A DNA stretch of 64,000 bases from Rhabdornis inornatus (Eukaryota; Chordata; Aves; Passeriformes; Rhabdornithidae): the NCBI GenBank assembly GCA_013397075.1, contig VWZS01004853.1, forward strand, positions 744,001 through 808,000, in the 5' to 3' direction. The notes under the pieces were generated by a model, which had not been told where the DNA came from, did no database searches, and saw only the letters and a program-made list of their open reading frames with translations. Below, piece by piece: positions 22,901 to 34,900 of this stretch; positions within the stretch are counted from its first letter, which is position 1, and each line of letters starts with the position of its first letter. A program made the translations under genes and the position numbers.

Positions 22901-25900
22901 ACTGCAGTGTGTAGGACTCTCCTTCTATTTCATTGACATAAAAATACACACCAGTATGATATAAATAGTTCTTCAGCATTCCTGAAGATTTATGGTGGAT
23001 GGATACTTTGTGAAGATCCATTGAGGGGTAAGCCCAAATGGTCATATTTAAAGTTAATTGGCCTTCTTACAACTCACTGCATTTTATTGCCAGTAATAGA
23101 GTGTTAAGGATTCTAATAGGATCTTCTGCTTGCAGAGCCTGATTTGATTAAGTGGTGCAACACATTCGTTTTGGAGGGCTGCTTAAATCACCAGTAAAAG
23201 TAGGTTAGGTGACTACAGATCACCTCCTCGTTGACAGGAATTCCCACGATTAATAATAGTTTAAAAAAGAAGCAGCAGCATGACTCACTATTTATACCCC
23301 CTCTATTGTTACCACCTATGTTTTCTTCTAGAACAAGAAGGATAAGAGATAGGTGTTGGTGTCGCCATAGATACTCCTGGGTTGGCATTAAGTACTGGGA
23401 TGTGCTAGAAAATCCAAGATTTGTCATTTCACAACTGTTAAGACCAGAGTAGGTGGAAGACGTGGAGCATGAAAGGACTGCAATTGGAGAGAAAGGATTA
23501 AGGACATAATCAGCTTCACTGTCTTTGCTCCTACCAGACACTGAACTGTTTGGCCAAGGTTTTGGCTGCAAAGCAAGGATTTGTAAGTCTGTACTAGCTG
23601 GATAACTGTTATGATGTCTGAAGTATTTCTAGATCCGCATTCATCTGCCATTTTCTAGTGGAATAAAATGTGATTTTAACATCTATTTTGTCACTCTTCT
23701 GCCATCATGTTGGACAAGCAACCAAAATTAAACGCTATTTCGTGGCCTCATAGTTGCCTGAGAGTTCCTGCTTCCTTCCTTCTCATGGGTCATATTAATA
23801 AATATTTGAGAACAGAGTAGCAGTTACTGGAGAGTGAACTCAAACATAGTTTTAGTCTTGTGCTGCTGCTATAGTGTTTCTAATAGCATTAAGTTGTAGG
23901 CTTGCTGATTTGGAGATTAGCTTCTTGATCTTAGCTTTTCCCATCTTTCTGAGAAACTTCAAAAAACAAAGTTGCAAAAGCCTCATAATGCCTGTTGCCC
24001 ATGAAGCTGTAATCATTTAATAAAACAAAAGAAATCAGTTTCTGAGGAGAAGCAGCTCATGCCTGTGGGAAAATCTGTCCCTTTGTAACTTCACAATCAT
24101 ACCAAATTAAACAGTGTTCTGTGAGCTAAAGAAAAGTGTATACCATCAGAGGAAAAATACTTAAAGGTCTAGGGTTTATTTAAGGACTATTCCTATTTAG
24201 TTTCTTAGAACTAGCTAGTAAAACAGTTCCTGAAAGGATTTCAGGGAATTGTCTCTGTTATTCAGTAAAAAGGGAATACTGAATATTGAATTCAGTTCCT
24301 GAAAGGGATTCTTGCAGTAATTGAGTGCAGTATTCAGTGTTCTCTTATTATTGAGTAACAAAGACTAATTCCTGTATTTTCTTATTAAAGCTATGTGGGA
24401 AAATGAATTTTTCACTTCTATAGAACTGATTCCAGAAATATTTCAAGTTCAAATTAAAAAAAATATTTATGTATTTAAATCAACCCTGGATAAATTTTAA
24501 TAGCGAGCTTATGGGAGATCAGTGGTAATTGAATCTCTTCTACATGCAAGTATGACTGGGCTTTTCCCTCCTGTTTTCTAACACTGTAGATAAATGTCTT
24601 CACTTCTAATCTCTTGGAGCTCTTCTGCTCTCCAGAAATAAATATGTTCAGGAAATGTCACTGGACTATGTTGTTAGTAAAATGAGTGATCTAACCACTC
24701 ATGGATTTCCCTGACGGATGAACGCTTTGTTGTTTGTAGAGAAGGGAGCAGCTTCCATTTGACATATTTAGAGAGTAACCCATTGCAAAACAAATGGCAT
24801 GGCATCAAAATGTGTTATCTGGAACTTGGGGGTTGCTTCTTAAAACCTCTTCAAGACACGCATGCCAAACTATGCAACTTTCTAGGGATCTCTGAGCTAC
24901 CAGCTGTTGTACAGTGAATTTCCTTTAGAGTTATTTTGAAAAAATGCCCTTCTGTGAAACAGCCTACAGCAAAGCAATCTTTTTGACATTTAGATGAAAA
25001 ATTCTTAGCTTTTCTTCTCTAAATAATTGGCAAATTCTGTGGTAAAACAATTTTACATGGTTTTCTTTTGCTTTTTTGTTCATAGCTTGAGACTTGTTCT
25101 AGGTGCAAGATATTCAGGTTGCCTATTTTCCCATTGCTTACTTCTTTTTTTTATCTATTATCATTTGATTCAAAGTGACATCTGTGAAGAATGATTTTTT
25201 AATTTTTTTTTCTTTTCTTTTTTTTTTTTTCTTTTTCCCAGAGGGGCATATTCTCCTGCTGCTAACTCTATTGGGTCTTTCCTCCTTTCATTTTCAGATT
25301 GCAAATATTATGATAAAACCCAAATTATCAGACTTGAGCCACTTATCCTCTTTAGTAATTTGAGTTGAAGGGGTTTAGAAGCTGGTTGTGAATTTGTAGA
25401 TCATGCATGTTTCGTCAAACAGATACTGTTTGGTAAGACCTTCAGTAGATTTCTTTTTTTAAACTTACAATGTGAGTTAATTACCTGAATTAAACTGTTA
25501 GCTAATGCTTTGATCACAAAATTATCATAGCAGCTGATAATGATTAGCAGCTTTCTAGACTTTTACATCAGGAAGAGACCTAAATCCCAGTGAAATTAGT
25601 GCATGTGTTCTTTGGTTTAAGGGGAAATGTAGAGTGTAATGAAGAGTGAATGCCCATTTAAAATTTCAAGGTAGTAAAGGAACTAATACATTAAAATGAA
25701 ACTGCTTTCTCTGGTGGTTGATTTGCCGTATGCAGCTGTAAGAGTGCAAAACCTCTGCTCAGCGCACTGTTTCTGGCAGTGTCCTATGTATCATTGGTTC
25801 TTTCAAAACAGGCATTGTAGCAGAATGTGGATCTTGACTCAAACCCTCAAAAATACTTCGACCTCCAACTTTTATTTTGGATATTAGTATTAAAGCACTT

Positions 25901-28900
25901 AAGTACATCTCAGGAAATGGGTGCAGTTCTTCATCCTGCAATACTAAATTGCTCAGTGCATGGCATGCTAATGTCTGTAGTTCAGTTATTACCAGTAGGT
26001 CCAAATATTAGTAATAAATGCTTTGAGAAATGTGGATTTCCTGGATTCAGAGATTGTTGTTAAGTAGAATGGTGTTTTTAGTGAGCCTTTTAATTTTTTG
26101 GCATCAGTTTTCTTAGCCCTTGAGTCAACACTGGTTTTCTGAATGGGGATTTGCATGGAAATGCTGCTTGTGATTTACTTATGTGGTAAAGGTAATTGAA
26201 CAGTGCTTCTTATTTGAGACTTATATGAATTGACCTCTGTTTGCGTTTTGCTCTTGCTCATCCACAGAACCCTGAAAGCGGTAACTGTTCACACACCAGG
26301 ATCATTTATGGGAATTGTTGACCTGCAAAATTCAAATTTTCTTGCTCACTTCCTTTTCATACATTAGGTCCTGTTACTGAAGTCAAAACAGATATATATG
26401 TCACCAGTTTTGGACCTGTTTCTGATGTAGAAATGGTATGTATTTCTGGGATTAAAATGCCATTTCCTGGTTCTGAGAAACCATTAGCTGCAGTAGGAGT
26501 GGATGCTTCATCTGTACTGTTCTGTCAATCATGCAAATTAGGCAAGATTAGTAACAGCTTAATTTACAGGTTATAATTAGATACATAAGGCCTGATTCTG
26601 GTCACACTTTCAGTGGGTTTTGGCTGGCTTAAGAAATTCACTTCATGGGATTTAAAACAGATTTTCACGGCACAGAGGCAGAATCCAGCCTTGCAGGGAG
26701 TGTCTAAGTAAGTCTACTGTGGGGAAAATGTGTAATTTCTTTGAAATTGCTTTTCATTTCTGAAACTTGTGTTATTCTCAGGTGAATAATAATGACATCA
26801 TTTAAAAAATATTTGTTGATGTTTTCATTTCAGATAAATGCCCTTTGCTGATCTTTGTGCTCCTTTAAGCATCACTTCAGCAAATGTTTGTCTGATAAGA
26901 GTTTTCATAAGTATCTGCAGAAATTAAACATCCAAGTGACATGCATGAAATTGTAACAGAGGAGAAATATTACATTTGCATGTTCTGTTATTTGTGCCTG
27001 AATGGCTTTAGCTTTCAAGGTCAAATCCAGCAAAACTCTCGTCAACTTCTAAACCACAGTGATATACCCTTAAATCATAGAGCAGTTATCTTTTTAAAAC
27101 ATATTCAAGAAGTCCCATGGAATTAACACAGTCACATGTGCTGAACTGAACTTCTTCCTGGAAAAAACAGTTTCAGGGTAGTAATTTTCTTCCCATATAG
27201 TACTGTTGTTCATTTTGTATTGCACCTGATTTACTTCTAATACGTGGAAAGGTCTGTGATGGCAAGATATTTTTTCAAGAGCTACATTTGTGACAGCAGT
27301 CTCATGTTGAAATGCATCTTAGGTCTTCATTGGTTATCATATGCAGTATGATGCTTATCAGAGTGAGAAGGGGTAAAAGAATGTGGTCCCAAGGAGATCT
27401 AGTAATATGTGCCTCAAATCTACAGTGAAGGCTGCATGGCATCTCTCAGGTTTCATTTCCATGGGAAGTTATTAGTTATATTGGAGCATATATATAGGCA
27501 GAAGTGAGAACATGGACTGAAGATAGGTAAGGAACTTGCAAAAGGAGAGTTTACAGCTGATATGTCCCGTTTCTTCATTAGGGATGATTTTGGAGGCTAT
27601 TTAGGGATACAGGAATCATTTCTGGAATACTCTTTAGTTAATATATCCATTAGTGACCCAATGTAATCTGAATGTGGCTGCTCTCATAAAACTTGCTGCA
27701 ACAGTGACGTGTGCTGTGATCTCAGTACAGGGGATGATCAGAATGTCATTTTAGTTGCTTTTGTACCCATTTTCATTTTGTAATGAAAATGGCTGAAATC
27801 TTATATTACGAAATCTGTCAGGTAGAAGCTAATAGCAGAAACTGCTTCTTATGAGCTATGAAGTTGCCAGCAAGAAATGACACTAGAGGAAACACTTTTC
27901 ATGGATTAACTATAAATCACACTGGAGGATACAGCCATGGAAAAGAAGACAGATATAATCCTAAGATGCATTACACTAGTAGACATGCCTCCTTGCCAAT
28001 GCAAATAGATATGGCCTTACAAGTAATTTCAATGGAAACATTATGCAGAAATAAATTTGAAATGAAGTCAGAAAACATTGTTTGGCTTAAGAACAAGATC
28101 AAAACTGTAAGTTAGAAAGGAATTAAAGCCTTACATGTGACCTTTTTCAATGATAGTTTTTTTTTTGTGAAAAGCTTTAGCTTCCCGAGATGAGAAATGC
28201 ATTCTTTCATCCATTCATTCACACATGATTTCTCATGATGTGCCTGTGTCTGCAGTTCTGCAGTTGTTTGCATGTTTTCTCTGGAGCATCTCAGTGGCTT
28301 TTCTGAGGAAGTTAGTGGGATAGTTACTTTAAAATAAAGTATTTCTATTCAAATCGCTGTATAATTTATTATCCCTGTTTTGTGGGCATGGCAAAGGACT
28401 TACTTAGCTTTCCTCAATTAAAAGCTTACTTTCCATGAGATGAAGTTAGGTTTTCTTTCCTAACTTTAAAGTGGAACTAATAATTTGTCCTGGTATTTTC
28501 AATTTAGCCAGCAGCAACTGATCTATTTTCTTTAACCAATATATTTTCTTTAAAAATCTGTTGACAGTTCTTGTCAGAGTACATTTTGTTTCCAGTTATA
28601 TGCTTGACTTCAAATTCAGTTGCCTGCTCCTGCAACCTAATTAGGTTAATTATTCCTTGATGATTAAATGTGTATCAGTTTATTGATATGATTAATGTAA
28701 GAAATTAAGCTATTGAGAAGTACACAAGACACTTTAATTGGTGGAAAAATGTTTGTGTAATGGACTTAGGATTTATTTTTCTAATAATTTCTTTGCTCCT
28801 GAGGTATTTCTTCTTTTACAGGAAACACACATGCAAATTTGATCTTTGTTTTTCTGCAATTTAATACAGGAATATACAATGGATGTCTTCTTTCGTCAGA

Positions 28901-31900
28901 CATGGGTAGATAAAAGATTAAAATATGACGGCCCTATTGAAATTTTAAGACTTAACAACTTGATGGTTTCGAAGGTATGGACTCCTGATACTTTCTTCAG
29001 GAATGGGAAAAAGTCTGTTGCACATAATATGACAGCCCCAAATAAACTCTTCAGAATAATGAGAAATGGCACCATCCTGTACACAATGAGGTATCTAATG
29101 TGTTTGTTTGACTTCTCACAATTACTGTATGCAAAAGTTGTACTGCCTAAACAAAATGGCAACCAGAGACTATTTAATTTGTTCCATTATAGGCTTACAA
29201 TAAGTGCAGAGTGTCCCATGAGATTAGTGGATTTTCCCATGGATGGTCATGCTTGTCCTCTCAAATTTGGGAGTTGTAAGTTGCAATTATGAAATTTCTT
29301 GTAACTACAGAATTTAAATAGTAGAATTAAATTTTGAGCAGTTACTAGACTTTCTGAATTTATACAGTTATGTCTTGATATGCAATCCCTATGCAGACAA
29401 AACTCCTGTTAAGTTCCTCGGGACTTCAATTTTGGACCTCAGAAATTAAACCCAGAGAACTAAAAAGCAGGCAGTGATTCAGCTGTTATGTTAAACCCCA
29501 CTATTCTGGTTACACAGTTGCTTGAAATATGTAGTTTTTCTTGGTTCTTGGGAAGGAATTGGATACTCAGTGAAGTGAGAGATTCTCTGGAGAAGACAAA
29601 ACAGCCAGGTAAAAGACACCTAAGGAAGCAGGTTAGCTGACTTTCTCTACAGGTAGTGGAAGCACATTGGCATCTTAAGAAAGAGGTGCAGGTTATAGGC
29701 AGAGATTTGACTTCTAGTTGTAGTTGTCTGTCTGCTGGCCTGTAAGGGGAGTCTGCATGGCAAGTTAAGACTAGATAAATAACTCTTTAACTGGTGAGAA
29801 AAATCTTAGTGTAAATGACTTTCCTTTTCTGCTTTGAAGTCAGACGTAGGTTTTCGAAAAATGTTCAAACTTTGGATAGAAGGAACAGTTTGGGGTATCT
29901 GCAGAACAAACAAGAGAGGGAAGTTGTGGTTCCCTGATGTGAATCTAAAGCAGAGACTCTGAGACCCCCTGGAGATGGTTGGTGTACTCCATTAACAATC
30001 TTGTTTTTCTTCTAAGCCTTCTTGGTCACTGACTTCTCTGCTTTAGACCCTCCAATGGCTGGACATTATCTGTTTTCCTTGACTCCACAGCTCTGAAGTC
30101 AGAAATGCTTGGAGCACCTTCGGAGGTTTTCCATTGCCTAAATTTAGCTTATACAGCTGGGTAGTCAACCTGAATGGGGGTATGAAAGACACTGCTCTGA
30201 TATGATTTTTCATCAGTGGAGACCAGGTGCTGCAAGATTTGTCTTTGGTATCAGCTGTATGATAGGGAGGCTTTGATAGTGGGGGCTCATCCCCAGTAAT
30301 AGCTCTTCAGACAGAATCACCACTCAGCAGGAATTGTGCTGAACACTAGTCTGATGTTTCCCACAGTGAAACTTGAAATAGCATGCAGCCATTTCAAATG
30401 TAAGACTGATTTGATTCAATTTTAACAGGAGTTTAGACTGTGTAGGGATTGAATGCTACCCTAAGATATGTCTTTTGCATTAAATGTAAAATGTTTCTTT
30501 GTGTATGCTTATTTTGGGGCCGTTGTGAATTTTTTATTGACCTATGGTTTCTGACAAATATTTTAAACAAAAGTTTAAAATATTGTCGATTTTAGTATGA
30601 TCATTCTTTTCTGTAAAGTAATGTGGACCCAGTTTTCAAAATATATCCTCCTTGTACATACTCTTCTCTTTTTTTTTTTTTTTTTTTTTAGTAAAATTTT
30701 AGTTAGAAATTGCTAAAATAAAGATAAATTTTGCATGCCCAGTAAGGGCTGATCCAGAAGGGATTTATGTTTAGTCTTCACATTCATATGTGAAGTGAAT
30801 TTATGTGTGACAGTGACACTTGACAAATAACCTCAGCTCTTATTTATTCTATTCCAAGGGTGGCTTTTCAGGGGTAACTTAACATGAAGGGTATCTTCTG
30901 AAGTCGTTCATGTGTGTTTTACTGTTTGGTTTCAGTAGGTTTGGCTTGGGTTCTTAGTAAGGCATGAGGAAAAGTTTCCTATTTATGCAAACTGATGCTG
31001 TGTTGTAGATGCTTATCCAAAGAGTGAAATGATTTATACCTGGACAAAAGGACCTGAGAAGTCAGTGGAAGTTCCTGAGGAGTCTTCCAGTTTAGTTCAG
31101 TATGACCTGCTTGGGCATACGGTATCCTCTGAAACTATTAAATCTATTACAGGTAGGAACTTCATCAGTAAAAATCAACTTCAGATAAAAATAACCTGTA
31201 ACACTGCCCAAAGATTTTTTTTTTTCTTTTTCTTCCTGTAAGTTTTATTCTACTGAATGTCATAGGGTATGTATTAAAGGCTGAGAGTGTAATCTGAATT
31301 AGGTTTCTGTCCTTGAGATTTACATTTGCAGATTCATTACAGTAGATTGCGACAGTCTTTCAGAAAGCTAGAATGAGATCATTACTCCATGGGACAAAAT
31401 GAGCATTTAATCACTGCTTAAAATGCAGTTTGAAGAGTCAAGAGGATGCCTGGGTGAGGAAGTAATTTCTCAGCACTGTATCCACATTATGTGCAAAAGA
31501 CTTCCTTTGTTTGGTGGTGCAAACAGCTCAGGATAGAAGTACAGCATACAAAATGGGTTATTAAAACCATAAAAACCCTCTAGTCAGATAAGGGTAGGCA
31601 CAAATACGTTAGTCACAATAGATACTTCTGCTGATTTGTGCTGTAAGAAATAAGGCAAATGGCAACTACAGGCATCCAAAATTAATGAAGTATCACTGAT
31701 GAGCAGTGTGGTGATAAACAAGCATATTCCCAAAGTATTTTTAAAATTTGGAATAATTTTCTAAGCATCAGCAGGTTTGGGTGTTGTGAGATAGTCAAAA
31801 TGAAACCAATAAAGCAAATATATTTGATGTATTGCTCTATGGATATTTTACTCAAAGATAAAATGGCATTTTGCAATTCAATAGACATTTACTTCTCAGA

Positions 31901-34900
31901 ATACAGATTATTATGAGTTAATAAAAAAAAGTCTTTGCTGTCCCAAAAGGCTCATTCTGTAGTGCTTTATTTATACAATTTATTGAGTTTATGGTAAAAC
32001 TGCTTTTTTGGTCTGTTTGCTTAATATGATTGATAACATTTTAGATAAATTTAGAGTATTTAAAATTCTTCTCAATGGTTGTTGCATTTGGCTTGTTATC
32101 ATAGTGGGGCTGACTTATAAACCTAGCAAAAAGTTGAGATGCTTGCATAACGTTTGGTGTATGTCATTGTTTTTATTGTTTTATTCATCAGGTAGGTACC
32201 ACAATGTTATGGATACCATGTTAGGTAGATAAATTGTGTCTTGGGATTCTCTTCTTCAACAGTTGTCCAAAGGATTTTTAAAACCATGCTTATAGAGTAA
32301 AATGTAATCCAGTATTAGTTGTATTATAGTATTTTTGATATCAACTTCCTTGTAAGGGCTACTGTTTCTAGGATTTTTAAAAAAAACTTCATTCATTCTT
32401 GTTCTAAAAAAGATATCTTTCTGTACACGTTAAGTTATATGTGTAGCACCACCTTAAACTATCCTACTTGAGAGTCTGAAACACAAATTTTATACACAGA
32501 AATTTTATTTTTTTTTTTAGGTGAATATATTGTTATGACAGTTTATTTCCATCTCAGAAGGAAAATGGGTTATTTTATGATTCAGACCTATATCCCATGC
32601 ATTATGACCGTGATCCTCTCTCAAGTTTCATTTTGGATAAACAAGGAATCTGTTCCTGCTAGAACTGTATTTGGTAATTATTTACTTTTTATTTTTTTTT
32701 TTTACTTTTTCTTGTACTTGCTCTTTTAATAACTCTCACTAGAATAGGCCTTTTTAGTGCCTTGGGGTATACTCCATGCTATTGCACAAACAAGGCAATA
32801 ATTTAAATTTAGAGTTAATTTTGCTATTGATATATGAAGAATGTTGTTATGTGAATCTTTGGAATCTGAAGAGAAATTTGGAATATATAACCAGAAGTGT
32901 GGCATGGTCACCTGTAGCAAATGGCTGCTCAGCTCTAGGGATTCTACCTGGTTGAGGCAGCAAGCTGGAAAGACCTGGCTCTGAGTGATACACTCAGGTC
33001 CTTAGTCTACATCCCGATCAGGTTTATCCTCCAGTGGACAGTAGTGTAAGTACTTGAACTCATGGTTTATAGAATACTTGTAAAATAAATTGATTTGGAG
33101 TGTGTGAGATGTTCCAATGTCTTGTTATGAGGTATCTCTGTCATCAGTAGAAGCTTGCTATGAGTAAGGATGAGATTCTGTCACTGTAATTTCATATTTA
33201 GTGCTTTTCTTTCCTTTCTACCACTGCCATCATGAAAATGAATTACAAAAACAAAATGATCACAAGATATTAAAAGTGCTCTCTTCAAAATACAGCTTGA
33301 ATGAGATGGCACAGTGAAAATAACAGAAAATCTTCAGTGGAAGACAAAGTGCGAAAATCTAGATGGAAATATGTTTCCTAACAAAGAAATAGGATAAAAA
33401 CATTTTAAAAGCAGCCTAAAGCAGGAAGAGAATGTTCTACTACAAGCCTTTCTATAGACTGCTAGATGCTGGCAAGATGCTGCAGTAGTACTGGCAGCTC
33501 CAAGTCTTCCAGAAGAATGATTTAATAGGGAAAAATCTGATAAAGACTGTCAGCAAACTAATACTGTGCTATCCCCTGCTTGGTTTTGGTTAATGTTTGG
33601 TCATTTATTTCACTTTACCCTAATTTTAAATCTATTAAAAAAAAACATTTTTAGAAACAATTCAGACAAACTTTTTACTTGAAGTGGACAAATGTCTACT
33701 CAGCCCCTTAGACAGGATAGGGCTAAACAGAGATTGGTCTCCTCCAATGAAAAAACATAACCCTAACAACTTTCCCTAATTTTTTTTTCTTCTCAGACTT
33801 AAACATTTTCAGTGGTGTTGTTCTCAACACTTTTCCACTGAAGAAGGTTTTGTGAGCTTGCATCTGTATTTTTTTATCTCCTGAAAATGCTGAGAAATCC
33901 TTTGAGTTCCCATGACCTAGCTATTACTCTTTTTTCATTTTTCTTCTTTAATAGGAAGGACTGATTTCATTGTGACCAGTTCTCTGTATGCCAGTGTGTA
34001 GGTGAAACTTTTATTTATTATATTACCTTGATGGACTACCATCATTTAGCAAATAAGGATGTAAGGAATCTGTTGAAAAACATTTTTAATGAGTTTAAAT
34101 TCTTCTGAGCATAAGAATTGCATCTTGAATTAGAATGGATACAGTGTTCTTTTCATAAGAGTAAGGGCATCTCAATTTGTAGTCACTCGTTGAGGTTATC
34201 ATGCTAGGATTTATGCAGTGTTCCCTACATACTTGGGGTTTTACATTTGTATGATATGGGATATTTTGGATGAAAAAAGAAAAAAAAGAACCCATTCATT
34301 TGTTTTTATATGGCATATATTTATACAGCATTTGAAATACTACCATGAAGTGTCCATCTTTTGAGTTCAGTGTTCATGCTTGCACACTTTTTAATTAAAC
34401 TTGTTCTTTCGGAAGATGAAATTCAAATTAAATTTCATTGGCTGACTAGTAGCAGAAGGCTGTAAAAAAACCTGATGGTTTCTTAACCAACAGAGTTCTT
34501 AAAATAATATTCTTCCTTAGCACCAAAATAATTTGTCCTGACTTAATGACTCCTGGATTACAAGTGTGATCAGAGACACAGATGCAGAATAATAGGTGGT
34601 GTTCAGAACAATTTACAGGAAAAGTCACATTTTTGTTGCGGTCTGAGGAGTACTCCCCGATTTAACAACTTAAATCTTATTAAAATGTTTAGAAAATAAC
34701 TTGTAAAAAGTTCTACTGAACTTGAAGTGAAAAACATGTGAAATGAAGGCTTCTGTGTTTTGTTCATGCGAGTTGTAGATGATCTGCTGAAGTCACGGTT
34801 TTCTGTACCTTCTTTAAAAAGTAATTAACTGTTTGTGGGCTTAGCTGCTCATGGATTTGTGTAGCTTTCCATGACTTAGATCTAATGATGTATTCACAAG

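Noticed and set aside
23188..23571. 127-codon minus-strand ORF in intron 2
   Set aside because: No recognisable domain, overlapping ORFs on both strands, and composition typical of chance reading.
30669..30691. T21 followed by AG as an alternative splice acceptor
   Set aside because: It lies in mid intron 5. Using it would read non-conserved sequence, and the exon 6 acceptor at 31008 gives the conserved protein.
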